Below are positions 1 to 8,907 of a stretch of 64,000 bases of DNA, piece by piece. The notes beneath the pieces were generated by a model. It made no database searches, was not told where the DNA came from, and saw only the letters and a list, made by a program, of their open reading frames with translations. The stretch's first letter is position 1; each line of letters opens with the position of its first letter. Source of the stretch: Candidatus Zixiibacteriota bacterium (GTDB taxonomy: Bacteria; Zixibacteria; MSB-5A5; GN15; FEB-12); the NCBI GenBank assembly GCA_040756055.1, contig JBFLZR010000004.1, positions 248,001 to 312,000 of the forward strand, given 5' to 3'. The position numbers and the translations under genes are program-made.

Positions 1-24
1 CCGCAAATCTTTTTCATCAGCCAT
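1..24 (-). CDS. fliN: Flagellar motor switch protein FliN/FliY, first codons only
   Basis: An ATG at 24 opens a frame reading MADEKDLR and runs off the window edge. It starts three bases after the fliM stop. In most flagellar operons the gene directly after fliM encodes FliN (or FliY), the lower C-ring protein. Position alone supports the name, because only eight codons are visible. Confidence 0.5.
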
Positions 25-27
25 AAT

Positions 28-1026
28 TTATCCTACCTCCAGTTTTTCTTCTTCGGTATAGTCCACTATTTGCACCGCGCGTTTTTTCCCCGAAAGGCCG
101 GGCCGTCCGAGGTATTTCCTGCGGCGGTTAACATAAACCGATATGTCTTCAGATATTTTTGTTTCCGACGGTATGACGTCGTTAACTTTCAGTTCGAGGA
201 ATTCGCGCATCCTGATATTGGTCGTCAGAAGTTGGGCGGTCAGTTCGGCATCGACGCGCTTGATATTGTACAGGTTAACGTGGCGGTCGCTTTCGAGATT
301 CTTCTTCTTGGTAGCGTCAATCCAGTTCTGGGCCGACAGCTTGGTGATAATCGGTTCCAGCGACATGAACGGATAGCAGACCGTGAGAAGTCCCGTGGAC
401 TGAAAAAGTTTAACCTGGAACGAAACGACCACCACCGTTTCACCGGGAGCCACGATCTGGATGAATTGCGGGTTGGTTTCGAAGCTTTTATTTTCCGCGT
501 GGATTTTGACAATGTTTTCCCAGGCGCGCTCCAGGTCGCGATACAGTTTGTGGGCCAGGCGGGTCATGACCGAGCGCTCGATACCGGTGAGCTCTCTTTC
601 GGTCTCCAGAATCTTTCCGTTGCCACCGAACATGCGGTCGATAAACGAAAATGTCAGGGTCGGGTTGAAATCGACCAGACAGACGGCATCGAGCGGTTCG
701 GCCGAGAAAGTGTAGGTGCACGACGGCGTCACCAGGGACATAATGAACTCGGAATAGGTAATCTGGTCCACCGAAACGAGGTCAACATCGACGATCGTTC
801 GCATGATCGTAGATAGGGTTGAGCCGTAGTGACCGGCGAAGTTGTCGTGCATGTTTTCGAGCGTACGGATCTGGTCTTTGGACACCCGGTTGGGGTGTTT
901 GAAGTCGTACGCTATAATCGACTTCGCCTTGTCATCATCGAAACTGTCTTCTTCCGGAGCGGAGTCTCCGGAGGATACAGTCGTTAATAGGGCGTCTATC
1001 TCATCCTGAGAAAGTATCTTTGCCAC
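28..1026 (-). CDS. fliM: Flagellar motor switch protein FliM
   Basis: FliM is the middle component of the flagellar C-ring; it binds phospho-CheY and sets rotation direction. At 332 residues it has the family's usual length. The N-terminus holds LSQDEIDALL (about residues 5-14), the expected CheY-binding segment. A CheC-like middle domain follows, and the last ~80 residues form the SpoA domain that pairs with FliN. The start is GTG with AGGAT upstream, 13 bases after the fliL stop. It sits between fliL and the presumed fliN, as in many fla operons. Confidence 0.96.
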   Translation of the reverse strand: MAKILSQDEIDALLTTVSSGDSAPEEDSFDDDKAKSIIAYDFKHPNRVSKDQIRTLENMHDNFAGHYGSTLSTIMRTIVDVDLVSVDQITYSEFIMSLVTPSCTYTFSAEPLDAVCLVDFNPTLTFSFIDRMFGGNGKILETERELTGIERSVMTRLAHKLYRDLERAWENIVKIHAENKSFETNPQFIQIVAPGETVVVVSFQVKLFQSTGLLTVCYPFMSLEPIITKLSAQNWIDATKKKNLESDRHVNLYNIKRVDAELTAQLLTTNIRMREFLELKVNDVIPSETKISEDISVYVNRRRKYLGRPGLSGKKRAVQIVDYTEEEKLEVG

Positions 1027-1039
1027 GCTTGGGTATCCT

Positions 1040-1600
1040 CTATTGCATCACGAAATCGGTATAGTACACACCGGTTATGCCGTCGCTTTCCATCAACTGG
1101 CACAGCCGTTTTTTAATCTGGTAGCGGACGATTTCTTTTTCTTTCGGGTCGGTCAGCTGCTGGACGGTTTTGGACGAGAGAATCGTGATCAGAGCATCGC
1201 GAATAATCGGTTCCCGACGTTCGAACTGGGCCGCCAGCGCGGGTGAAGCGAGATCGAAACCGAACGAAACCGACAAAAATCTCGATCCTCCGGTACCGGC
1301 CGGATTGATCACGATATTGTTGATCTCGTGTATGAGCGCCTCGCCGGCTTCGCCGCTTTTCTTGTGTGGCTTTTTGGCATCTTTCTCGTGGCTGCTTTCG
1401 CTCTGTTCCACAGCAGCGCTGTCGCCGCCCGAGTCAGACATCATCGGTTTGACCACGAACAGGGCGAGGGCCACACCGACTATGACAGCTCCCAGGCCAA
1501 TACCGCCAAAGAGCATCAAGCCGCCTTTTTTCTTTGCGGGGGGCGGCGCTTCCGCCTGTCCTTTTCCGCCTTCAACTATGGTCTTATCATTATCTGGCAT
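1040..1600 (-). CDS. fliL: Flagellar basal body-associated protein FliL
   Basis: FliL is a single-pass inner-membrane protein that rings the stator and supports torque. A short Lys/Pro-rich cytoplasmic tail is followed by one membrane segment (about residues 27-50). A charged linker (EKDAKKPHKKS) leads to the periplasmic FliL domain, which contains SFGFDLASPALAAQFERRE and RDALITILSSKT. It is 186 residues long. The ATG start lies two bases after the flbD stop. The stop precedes fliM by 13 bases, so these genes are cotranscribed. Confidence 0.95.
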   Translation of the reverse strand: MPDNDKTIVEGGKGQAEAPPPAKKKGGLMLFGGIGLGAVIVGVALALFVVKPMMSDSGGDSAAVEQSESSHEKDAKKPHKKSGEAGEALIHEINNIVINPAGTGGSRFLSVSFGFDLASPALAAQFERREPIIRDALITILSSKTVQQLTDPKEKEIVRYQIKKRLCQLMESDGITGVYYTDFVMQ

Positions 1601-1602
1601 TT

Positions 1603-1827
1603 TTAACTCCCTTCCGGGGCGGAGGCGGTATCCGGGGTTTTAACCCGGATACCTGATTTCCGCTTGAACTCAGCTACCCGTTCTATGATCTCCTCGATAG
1701 ATTCCTTGACCATTATCTTCTTACCGGTCGTTAGAGAAATAATGGTATCCGGAATCGCCTCGACGAACTCTATCAGGTCCGCGTTTATTACGAGGTCGGT
1801 ATCGTTTAGTCGGGTAACCTTAATCAC
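1603..1827 (-). CDS. flbD: FlbD/SwrD family flagellar protein
   Basis: This is a 74-residue protein of the FlbD (SwrD/YlzI) family, found between flgE and fliL in many flagellar operons. In Bacillus the homologue raises motor power. It shows the family signature: MIKVTRLN at the start, a central VEAIPDTIISLTTGKK, then VKESIEEIIERV. The start is GTG, seven bases after the flgE stop. No motA/motB pair lies between it and fliL. Identity is firm from the sequence; the exact role in this organism is inferred. Confidence 0.92.
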   Translation of the reverse strand: MIKVTRLNDTDLVINADLIEFVEAIPDTIISLTTGKKIMVKESIEEIIERVAEFKRKSGIRVKTPDTASAPEGS

Positions 1828-1834
1828 TTACTTA

Positions 1835-3769
1835 TTACCTCTTTATGTTGACCAGGTCATCGAGCATGTTATCGGAGGTGGTGATAATCCGGGCGTTGGC
1901 CTGGAAACCACGCTGGGCGGTAATCATGCTGGTGAATTCCTGGGCGATATCAACGGAAGAAGCTTCCAGCGCTCCCGAGGAGAGAGTCGCGGCGACAGTT
2001 TCGCCCGCCACACCCTCAACAGCTTCGCCGGAGTTGGCTGATTCCTGATACATCGAGTTACCGGCCTTGTGCAGACCGGCCTGGTTTGAGAAGTCGGCCA
2101 GAATTATCTGGGCCAGAATTCTGGTCACACCATTGGAGAAGAATCCCGAGATATTGCCCTGCTGGTCAATGGAGATCTTCTCCAGAATTCCCAAACCGTA
2201 ACCATCCTGACCGATAATGGCGGCGGTATGGCTGGCCGTAGAGAATCCGGTGAGACCGTCAAAAGAGTTGACCGTACCGGCATCGATTTCGATGCTGAGT
2301 ACGGCGGCACCGTTGGCGGGATCCATGGTGATTGCCTGGGCGCCACCGTTATAGGTGAATGTATTCAACGAACCGTCGGAGTTGAACTGGACATAGCCGG
2401 TGGCACCGGAGCTGATAGTCTCGTTGCCGGTGGTGGAGGCAGTCCATTCCCAACGGTTGGTAATTGCGGACTTAAAGAACTCGAGCGACAGCGTATGCTT
2501 GGCGCCAAGAGAGTCGAAGATAGCGATGGACATGGAATGAGTCGTATCGTCTGTCTGAATGACGAGTTCGGACCCCGGGGCAGTGGCCATCAGGCCGCCG
2601 CTGAAGGTGGTGATTTCCACCCCGCCGCCGCCAAGGTTCGCCAAACCTTCGACAAGCCCGGTCTGGTCGTTAATGACGAGATCAAGCTGCGTTACGAAGG
2701 GACCGGCTGCGGCGCCAGTACCCTGTGAAGGCAGGAAGCTGTCAGTGGCCACGAAGGTTGTCGCGGCACCGCCGGAGGACACAAAGGCGCCACCGAACAC
2801 TTCCTGTACTATATTGCCGGCTGCTGCCGCCGAAGACGAGAAATTGTACTCGGCCGGGTCACCGGCAATATCGCGGGTGATGGTAATTTCACCGGAATCG
2901 AAATCGGCGGTGATTCCCGCAATCAGGTTGATGGCGTCGATGAGGTCGTTGACAGTGGAGATTGCGGTGAGTCCCATAATAGGCTCGGTGCGGGTGCCGT
3001 CAATCGTAATCGAGAAACCCGAGAAATCCGTAACGCCAAGGTCGGTGCCCAGCGTGTCGGTCAAAGCGAGCGTGCCGCCGGTGTTGGTGGTAAACGAATC
3101 GTTCAGCGCCTGGTTACCGGTGATGGTAATAGTGTGGGTACCTCCCACGCCATCAACAGCGGTTCCCGAAACGCCGTTGACGTTCGAAGTTCCGGACTGC
3201 ATCAGCGTCGCTACCGAGTCGGTCGCCGAGGCGTTCAGGTTATTGGCCAGTGTGATTGTCTCGGTGGCCTGCGCCGGATCCTGCTGACCGAACGGAATGG
3301 TAATCGGGCTGGTGGTGGCCAGCGACGGAATCTCGCCGGTCGAATCGGCCATACGTCCCATTACGAACAGGCCGGTGGCCGGATCAACCAGATTACTGTT
3401 GGCGTCGAAGCCGAAGGCTCCGGCGCGGGTGTAAAACCGGTTGTCGTTGGCGTCGCCAAGCACAAAGAAACCTGTTCCCTGGATTGCCAGGTCAGTTATC
3501 TGTCCGGTGGTCTCCAGACCACCCTGCTGGAACAGAGTGTCGATTGATGCTACCTGCATACCCAGACCCAACTGCACCGGGTTGGTACCGCCTGTCGTTG
3601 CCGACGGTCTCCCCGCTCCTTGAAGGGTCTGCACCAGGGCTTCCTGAAAGTTGACGCGACTGGCCTTAAAGCCAATAGTGTTAATGTTGGCAATGTTGTT
3701 ACCAATCACGTTCATTCTAACCTGATGATTCTTCAGTCCGGATACTCCGGAGAACAATGATGCCATCAT
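1835..3769 (-). CDS. flgE: Flagellar hook protein FlgE
   Basis: FlgE polymerises into the hook, the universal joint of the flagellum. The N-terminus (SLFSGVSGLKNHQVRMNVIG, then NNIANINTIGFKASR) is the rod/hook helix shared by axial proteins. The C-terminus (VDIAQEFTSMITAQRGFQAN, then ARIITTSDNMLDDLVNIKR) is the partner helix. At 644 residues it is much longer than the roughly 400 of enteric FlgE. The extra length is a Thr/Ser/Gly-rich middle, probably surface-exposed D2/D3-type domains. The start is ATGATG with GGAGG about 10 bases upstream. A 103-base leader separates it from the gene upstream. Confidence 0.96.
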   Translation of the reverse strand: MMASLFSGVSGLKNHQVRMNVIGNNIANINTIGFKASRVNFQEALVQTLQGAGRPSATTGGTNPVQLGLGMQVASIDTLFQQGGLETTGQITDLAIQGTGFFVLGDANDNRFYTRAGAFGFDANSNLVDPATGLFVMGRMADSTGEIPSLATTSPITIPFGQQDPAQATETITLANNLNASATDSVATLMQSGTSNVNGVSGTAVDGVGGTHTITITGNQALNDSFTTNTGGTLALTDTLGTDLGVTDFSGFSITIDGTRTEPIMGLTAISTVNDLIDAINLIAGITADFDSGEITITRDIAGDPAEYNFSSSAAAAGNIVQEVFGGAFVSSGGAATTFVATDSFLPSQGTGAAAGPFVTQLDLVINDQTGLVEGLANLGGGGVEITTFSGGLMATAPGSELVIQTDDTTHSMSIAIFDSLGAKHTLSLEFFKSAITNRWEWTASTTGNETISSGATGYVQFNSDGSLNTFTYNGGAQAITMDPANGAAVLSIEIDAGTVNSFDGLTGFSTASHTAAIIGQDGYGLGILEKISIDQQGNISGFFSNGVTRILAQIILADFSNQAGLHKAGNSMYQESANSGEAVEGVAGETVAATLSSGALEASSVDIAQEFTSMITAQRGFQANARIITTSDNMLDDLVNIKR

Positions 3770-3796
3770 GGTTAAACTACCTCCATGCTTTCGACC

Positions 3797-3828
3797 GGAA
3801 TCTCTCCATCAACATGGAGTCCAATTCC
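3797..3828 (-). promoter_or_regulatory. Hairpin in the flgE leader
   Basis: CTCCAT-CAAC-ATGGAG forms a perfect six-pair stem with a four-base loop (3804-3819). Outer GGAAT/ATTCC arms extend it with an internal loop. It lies in the short spacer before flgE, whose product is needed in large amounts. It could be an RNA-stability or processing element. No T-tract follows, so it is not a clear terminator. Confidence 0.3.
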
Positions 3829-3872
3829 AGTTATCTGATTGTTTATCGTTTTTTTCATTTCTATTCTCGAAC

Positions 3873-4277
3873 TCATATTATCACTGCCGAATCGATAGCT
3901 GTCACGACACCTTCGCGCAGATTGTCTCTATCGAAGGCGGTTATGACGGTGCGGTTTTTTACGGAGACGACGAAGGCCGCTTCATCGGAGAGAACCAGCG
4001 TTTCTTTTGAGCCTTTCAGCTCGGCCTTGTCGATCGCGTCGGCGATGCCATTGACCGTCTCTTCCGACAAGGTGATATTACGCGAAAACAGGCGTTCCTG
4101 GGCATGCCTGGAAAACGTGAGCTTGCGGTTGGAGGCCAGTTCGCGTGAGAACATATCTTTGAAGGATACATCGCTCGGGCGGGCCTCTTGCGGCGCCGCC
4201 TTACCCCGGTTGGCGATTTCTATCAAATCAACCGGTCTTTGATAATTGCCGATTCGCATTGCCTGTCCGTAACTCAT
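3873..4277 (-). CDS. TIGR02530-type flagellar operon protein
   Basis: This is a 134-residue cytosolic protein of the small family found between flgD and flgE in Firmicutes, Thermotogae and others (TIGR02530, flagellar operon protein). Its biochemical role is not established; a part in hook assembly is presumed. It has the family core SRHAQERLFSRNITLSEE, IDKAELKGSKETLVL, and the C-terminal KNRTVITAFDRDNL...IDSAVII. I placed the start at the ATG at 4277 (MSYGQAMRIG), which has AGGT seven bases upstream and lies just after the flgD stop. A longer frame to 4361 would overlap flgD by about 60 bases. Confidence 0.88.
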   Translation of the reverse strand: MSYGQAMRIGNYQRPVDLIEIANRGKAAPQEARPSDVSFKDMFSRELASNRKLTFSRHAQERLFSRNITLSEETVNGIADAIDKAELKGSKETLVLSDEAAFVVSVKNRTVITAFDRDNLREGVVTAIDSAVII

Positions 4278-4302
4278 TTTCTTACCTGACCTTTTCCTTT
4301 TT

Positions 4303-5010
4303 TCACTCGCTGTCATCGCTGTCTGATGCGTAGGCGCCTTTCTCGGCGATTGTAGACACATCGCCCAGCGCTATCTCGGTACCATTCACTCTCAAGTAGG
4401 CCGAGCCATCGCGATAAATGACGGCATCCACAGTTCCCTCCAACGACAGGCTGGGTGTCACCTTGTTGCCGGCCGCGGTGGTCGCAGTCGCTTCAACATA
4501 GTAATAGCCTTCATCGACCCGGTTGCCCATACTGTCGGTGCCATCCCAGGTGATGCTGTTAACGCCTCTGCTGACGCTGTCCTGCGTCAGGGTGGCAACC
4601 GTCATACCGCTGGAATCCTTGATGACGAATTCCACCGAATCGACAGCCGAATCGAGAGTGTATGTGATGGTCGGGTTGGTTTCGGCGTCGACATAAACGC
4701 CGCTGTATACCGCGCGAACGTCTTTGCCGATAAAGCTGGACGCCATAACATTATTAATGGACTGCATTTGCAGGTAGTCCCACTCGTTGGCACTGGCCAA
4801 CCCATCGGCGATGAAGTTGAGCTGTTCCAGTGACGAGAACTGCGCCAGCTGCGCGATATAGTCTTCATCGCTCATCGGATTGAGCGGGTCCTGGTTCTCG
4901 AGCTTGGTTATCATGAGCTGCAGGAAATCATCCTCACCGAGAATCTGCAGGCTTCCGGTTTGTTTCACGTTACCGTTAGTGTCAGTGCCTAATGGAGATA
5001 TAATTCCCAT
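4303..5010 (-). CDS. flgD: Flagellar hook capping protein FlgD
   Basis: FlgD caps the growing hook and guides FlgE polymerisation before being discarded. The N-terminal export and cap region contains LGEDDFLQLMITKLENQDP and LNPMSDEDYIAQLAQFSSLE, the classic FlgD signature. Two beta-rich domains follow (FlgD Ig-like, about residues 105-180, with WDGTDSMGNRVDEGYYYVEA). It is 235 residues long. The ATG start has GGAG about eight bases upstream, and the gene begins 13 bases after the fliK stop. Confidence 0.95.
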   Translation of the reverse strand: MGIISPLGTDTNGNVKQTGSLQILGEDDFLQLMITKLENQDPLNPMSDEDYIAQLAQFSSLEQLNFIADGLASANEWDYLQMQSINNVMASSFIGKDVRAVYSGVYVDAETNPTITYTLDSAVDSVEFVIKDSSGMTVATLTQDSVSRGVNSITWDGTDSMGNRVDEGYYYVEATATTAAGNKVTPSLSLEGTVDAVIYRDGSAYLRVNGTEIALGDVSTIAEKGAYASDSDDSE

Positions 5011-5022
5011 ACGATTCTTCTC

Positions 5023-6513
5023 CTATGCTAACAGATTAACTCCGGCCGGTCCGGCGTATTGTGCCGCTTTCGTTAATATGTCGGGGGCGACGATGTCCGG
5101 CTGGCCGAGATTAATGTCGTCGGATTGCGATGACCGGTAGGTGACCCGGTGATGCCAGTGCGGCTGACGCTGGAAGAATTCGTTGTGAGCGCTGTCTCCG
5201 GTGATCGTAATCTCTATCTGATCTACATTGATATCCGCCTTGGTCAACTGGGTGACCAGACGGTCAAGATTGCTTTCGAGGGCGGCTTTGGCCGGGGCGG
5301 ACTCGACACTGATTCGTGCCGTGAGTTTATCGTCTTTGAGCGACAGGCTGAGCCTTGCCGGTCCAAGATTTTCCGGCTCGATTCGCAGTGTCACTGACTG
5401 TCCGTTCGGCTTGAGCGATGTTTTGATATCGGCCGGCATTATGAAGCGAACATCGGACCGGATAACACGATTGCCGTTGGAATCGATAACGGTTCTGGTG
5501 TCCGTCGTCGCGAACGCCGTCTGTAAAGACTCATAGGCGTTTGAAGTATGACCTTTGTCTGTGCTGTCCTTGGCATAAGTGAAGAGATCCGGCTGAGCCG
5601 CGGCGATTCTGCTGCCGAGAAGGGTTGACGCTTTGGCGTTGCCACCGATCATGGCGCCGAGATAATAGTCATTCTGCGGCTGAAGCGTTATCGAGCCCTT
5701 GCCCTGCACGCCGTTTACGGCCTGCATTGTCTCGAGTATTTTCGGTATCTGCGACTTGTTGCTATCGGATGATTCGAGAATTCCGTCCGTGGTACTATTT
5801 ATGGAGCCGCTGCTGTAGGCTCTGATACGACTTTTATCAAGGCTGGCGCGAAGCTGAAGCTCTCCGGATGAGCTCTCCGCCAGCAGAGAAATCTGCATCG
5901 GCTGTTTGGCCTGCTGATCTGCGGCAGCGCTTTCGATTCTCAGCTCTTTGAGATTGAGCTGGGAGAGCATATTGTCCAGCTTGGCGGTATCAGCGGTGAT
6001 TCCGTCGAGGGCGACTCGCTGGCTCGCCGTGTTCGTCAGATTTGCCAGGCTGTCGGTCGGAAGGACCAGCTTGATGGTCTGTCCGGGAAGATTCTCATTT
6101 TCCAGATGCAGAGTCAACTTGCCGCCGGAGACATTAGAATCGAGAATACGATAGTTGCCTTCGGGAAGTTGACCCAGCTCTTCAGCCATCAAACCTTTCA
6201 TATGGTCCGCGTAAGCGCCTTCGGCTTGTGACATGATCTCCTGACCGAAATGCGCTGATTTGCTGTCGCTGCCGGCAGTTTCACCGATGGTTTTCCCCGC
6301 CAGTCCGAACAGCGCGTCAAATGCCGGTAATGAATTCTCTTCGCCCGAAGCCAGAAGCGCTTTCGCGCCCGGCTCGTTTATCCGGGAGAGATACTGGCCG
6401 AAGATATCGCCGAACAGTCCGGAAGCTTCCGAACCGGCGCTGTTCTGGCCCGTAGGCTGGGTACCGATGCTGCCCAGCAAGAGTTCAAATATGTTTACCG
6501 GCGTCTGGTTCAT
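5023..6513 (-). CDS. fliK: Flagellar hook-length control protein FliK
   Basis: FliK is the secreted ruler that measures hook length and switches export specificity. The 496 residues split into a long low-conservation ruler region and a compact C-terminal Flg_hook domain (about residues 355-445). That domain contains SVTLRIEPENLGPARLSLSL and LDRLVTQLTKADINVDQIEI. The Gln/Ser-rich ruler fits the family. The ATG directly follows the motE-like stop (6514), so the two are translationally linked. The name rests on the C-terminal domain plus the neighbour flgD. Confidence 0.9.
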   Translation of the reverse strand: MNQTPVNIFELLLGSIGTQPTGQNSAGSEASGLFGDIFGQYLSRINEPGAKALLASGEENSLPAFDALFGLAGKTIGETAGSDSKSAHFGQEIMSQAEGAYADHMKGLMAEELGQLPEGNYRILDSNVSGGKLTLHLENENLPGQTIKLVLPTDSLANLTNTASQRVALDGITADTAKLDNMLSQLNLKELRIESAAADQQAKQPMQISLLAESSSGELQLRASLDKSRIRAYSSGSINSTTDGILESSDSNKSQIPKILETMQAVNGVQGKGSITLQPQNDYYLGAMIGGNAKASTLLGSRIAAAQPDLFTYAKDSTDKGHTSNAYESLQTAFATTDTRTVIDSNGNRVIRSDVRFIMPADIKTSLKPNGQSVTLRIEPENLGPARLSLSLKDDKLTARISVESAPAKAALESNLDRLVTQLTKADINVDQIEITITGDSAHNEFFQRQPHWHHRVTYRSSQSDDINLGQPDIVAPDILTKAAQYAGPAGVNLLA

Positions 6514-7278
6514 TTAGTTATCCGCAAGTGAAATCATCTGTTTCGAAAGTTTGGCCGCTCTCTGCGGTGGCATGAGTTGAAGCACGGCTGAGGCGTTCTT
6601 CACTTTCATCCGCGGTAAAATCGAAACGACCGTCTTGTCGTCGAGATTGGCCAAAAGCTGCGCTACTGAGCGGGCATCCATACCGTCATATAGTTTTGCC
6701 AGCGAGGCTGTCCGCGACGATTCGACCTGCTCGACATTCAAAAGCTTCTTGTTTACCTGTTGTTCAAGTCGTTCGAGTTCTTTCTGGCGTACGTCGAGTT
6801 CTTTCGCTCTCGCGGCCAGAACCTGCTTTTCTTTTTCGATCCAGCTTATCTGCTCGATAGAATCCTCGACCGAAATTTCCCCTTCCTCTTTCATAAGCTC
6901 GCTGTCGTTTGGCTCGTAGTCGAGAAAGGCCAGGTTATCCATAATTTTATCTACGGCCGAAGCATCTTCTTCACTGAGTCCCAGGTCATCAGGAGAGGGT
7001 TCTGTCTGGATATTGGCTTCAGTCGGCTCGGTAGTTTCGTGGTTTTGGCCCGGTCTGGCGGGAGCTTCGATTGCGGAGTTCTCGTTGGCCGACTCCGCCT
7101 GCTCGACGGATTTGCCGTTGAACACGAAAGCCACCCCGATCGCGACGACTACAGCGACCACAATGGCCACACCGCCATAAAGGAGATACTTCATAAAGCC
7201 GCCCGATGACCCGGCTGTCTTGTCCGGCGTCTGTTGCTGATCGGCTTGTTCTTGGCTCTGTTTAGCTTGTTCAACCAT
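6514..7278 (-). CDS. MotE/YlxF-like flagellar protein with MgtE N-terminal domain
   Basis: This is a 254-residue membrane protein. A polar Gln-rich N-terminus is followed by one transmembrane segment (about residues 30-50), an acidic linker, a coiled coil (about 145-185), and a C-terminal MgtE-N-like helical domain (LAKLYDGMDARSVAQLLANL, ILPRMKVKNASAVLQLMPP). This is the layout of YlxF in the Bacillus fla/che operon and of alphaproteobacterial MotE, a MotC/stator-linked chaperone. It is the first gene after the sigma-54 promoter, with AGGA about ten bases before the ATG. A stator-assembly role is inferred from homology of layout. Confidence 0.8.
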   Translation of the reverse strand: MVEQAKQSQEQADQQQTPDKTAGSSGGFMKYLLYGGVAIVVAVVVAIGVAFVFNGKSVEQAESANENSAIEAPARPGQNHETTEPTEANIQTEPSPDDLGLSEEDASAVDKIMDNLAFLDYEPNDSELMKEEGEISVEDSIEQISWIEKEKQVLAARAKELDVRQKELERLEQQVNKKLLNVEQVESSRTASLAKLYDGMDARSVAQLLANLDDKTVVSILPRMKVKNASAVLQLMPPQRAAKLSKQMISLADN

Positions 7279-7330
7279 CGCAAAATTCCTAAAACGGTTT
7301 TATAGCTACTATTTCTCCATCGGGCTGTAA

Positions 7331-7347
7331 AGCAACGCCCGTGCCAG
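7331..7347 (-). promoter_or_regulatory. Sigma-54 (RpoN) promoter of the flagellar operon
   Basis: Read on the minus strand the bases are CTGGCACGGGCGTTGCT, a full match to the -24/-12 consensus YTGGCACG-N4-TTGCW. Transcription would begin near 7320, giving a leader of about 40 bases before the MotE-like gene. This ties hook gene expression to RpoN and an enhancer-binding activator, neither of which is encoded in the window. Confidence 0.9.
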
Positions 7348-7519
7348 ACTTGAGTCGCACCACGTAAGCGACTGTCTATTAGCGAATTACGTGACCGACC
7401 GGGTCGAAGAGAAAAACTTCGGCTTTTTAGAAAAGGGAATAATTTTCCGCTATTTCAAGGAATTATTAGGCCAAGATGCGCGGCTGGAACTACCTACTAT
7501 TAATGAGGAGGCCCAAGGC

Positions 7520-8818
7520 CTATATGACATGGGCCACGACATGGTCGTGGTCGGCCGAGTCAACCTTGACCCGGACTACATCCTTGCCCCAGATTCGGTT
7601 GCCGGGCAGAGCCACCTTGATATAGTTGCCGGAGACACCCCAAAAGCCACCCTGTTCATTTCGTAGGTGCTCGCTTATAACCTCAAGTTCCTTGCCAACT
7701 TGTCTTTGGTGAGCTTTGTGGCGAAGCCCGGCTGAGAGCTCGGCCAGAATATCGTGGCGCTTCTTTATAACGTCGGGGCGAACCTTGTCGGGCAGGTCGG
7801 CGGCTAGAGTCCCGGGACGATCCGAGTAGGAAAAGACATGAAGATAGTCTATTACGCCGGACTCTATCGCTAAACGGGTCATCTCGAAATCTTCATCGGT
7901 CTCCCCCGGAAATCCGACTATTACATCAGCGCCGATAACGGTGTCGGACGCCGCTTTCTTAACCGCCTCGATCCGCCTGAGATAGTACTCCCGTGTGTAC
8001 GGGCGACGCATCATCTTCAGTATGCGATTCGATCCTGATTGAAGCGGAACATGCATGTGGTGACAGATTCTCTTGTCGGCGTAGATCTCAAGCAGCTCAT
8101 CACGAATAGTCTGCGGCTCGATCGAGGAAAGCCTTAGGCGGTAGAGTCCTGTGTTCGCAAGAATAGCCCGACACAATGCGGCCAGATTTTTCGCCGGCGG
8201 CTCGGTTGTCCGGTGACGATAATGCCCGAGGTGGACGCCGGTGAGAACCACTTCCTTATAGCCGGCAGCGACGAGGTTGTCGATGTCGCTGATCACCTCG
8301 CTGACCGGACGGTTTCTCAGCGGCCCACGGACTTTGGTAACGATACAATACGAACAAGACTGGTTACATCCATCGGACACTTTCACCCACGCCCGGTTGT
8401 GCTCGAAAAAGTCACTCACGATGGGTGTGCATGTGGCCGGAGTGAAATTGGCGAAGAGTTCAGGGAATTCTTTGGGGAGTATGTTTGCGATATCATCTTT
8501 GTGGGCGTTATCGATTATCAGGTCAACACCGTCAATCGAAGTCAGCGATTCCGGGTCGGCATCGACATAGCATCCCACCACAACCACTTTTGCGTCGGGA
8601 TTTCGCCGTACCGCCTTTCTGATCATGTTGCGGCAACTGGAATCAGCCCGATGGGTGACAGTGCAGGTATTGATGATGTACAAGTCAGCCTGTTCAGACG
8701 GCATGACACGCTGAAAACCGTACGGGGCGAGCTGGGCCGCCATTCGCTCCGACTCATACTGATTGAGGCGACAGCCCACTGTCTGAATAGCGAGTTTTCT
8801 GTATCTGCCAGAATGCAT
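7520..8818 (-). CDS. mtaB: tRNA t6A37 methylthiotransferase MtaB
   Basis: A radical-SAM enzyme that adds a methylthio group to t6A at position 37 of ANN-decoding tRNAs. The N-terminal UPF0004 domain supplies three Cys for the auxiliary cluster (TVGCRLNQYESE, NTCTVTHRAD, VVGCY). The radical-SAM motif is CNQSCSYCIV, followed by GPLRNRPVSEVI. Later come GVHLGHYR and the CHHMHVPLQSGSNRILKMMR block. A TRAM-like C-terminus ends the 432 residues. The C-R-L-N-Q-Y-E-S spelling favours MtaB over MiaB or RimO. No clear ribosome site precedes the ATG. Confidence 0.93.
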   Translation of the reverse strand: MHSGRYRKLAIQTVGCRLNQYESERMAAQLAPYGFQRVMPSEQADLYIINTCTVTHRADSSCRNMIRKAVRRNPDAKVVVVGCYVDADPESLTSIDGVDLIIDNAHKDDIANILPKEFPELFANFTPATCTPIVSDFFEHNRAWVKVSDGCNQSCSYCIVTKVRGPLRNRPVSEVISDIDNLVAAGYKEVVLTGVHLGHYRHRTTEPPAKNLAALCRAILANTGLYRLRLSSIEPQTIRDELLEIYADKRICHHMHVPLQSGSNRILKMMRRPYTREYYLRRIEAVKKAASDTVIGADVIVGFPGETDEDFEMTRLAIESGVIDYLHVFSYSDRPGTLAADLPDKVRPDVIKKRHDILAELSAGLRHKAHQRQVGKELEVISEHLRNEQGGFWGVSGNYIKVALPGNRIWGKDVVRVKVDSADHDHVVAHVI

Positions 8819-8907
8819 GCCGGCAATATACCCAATTGTGAAAGGGGCAAGGTCGAATTTTTGGTTAAAATCTTATAGCTTTCCGCCGTGGACCGAAGGG
8901 CCGTTCT

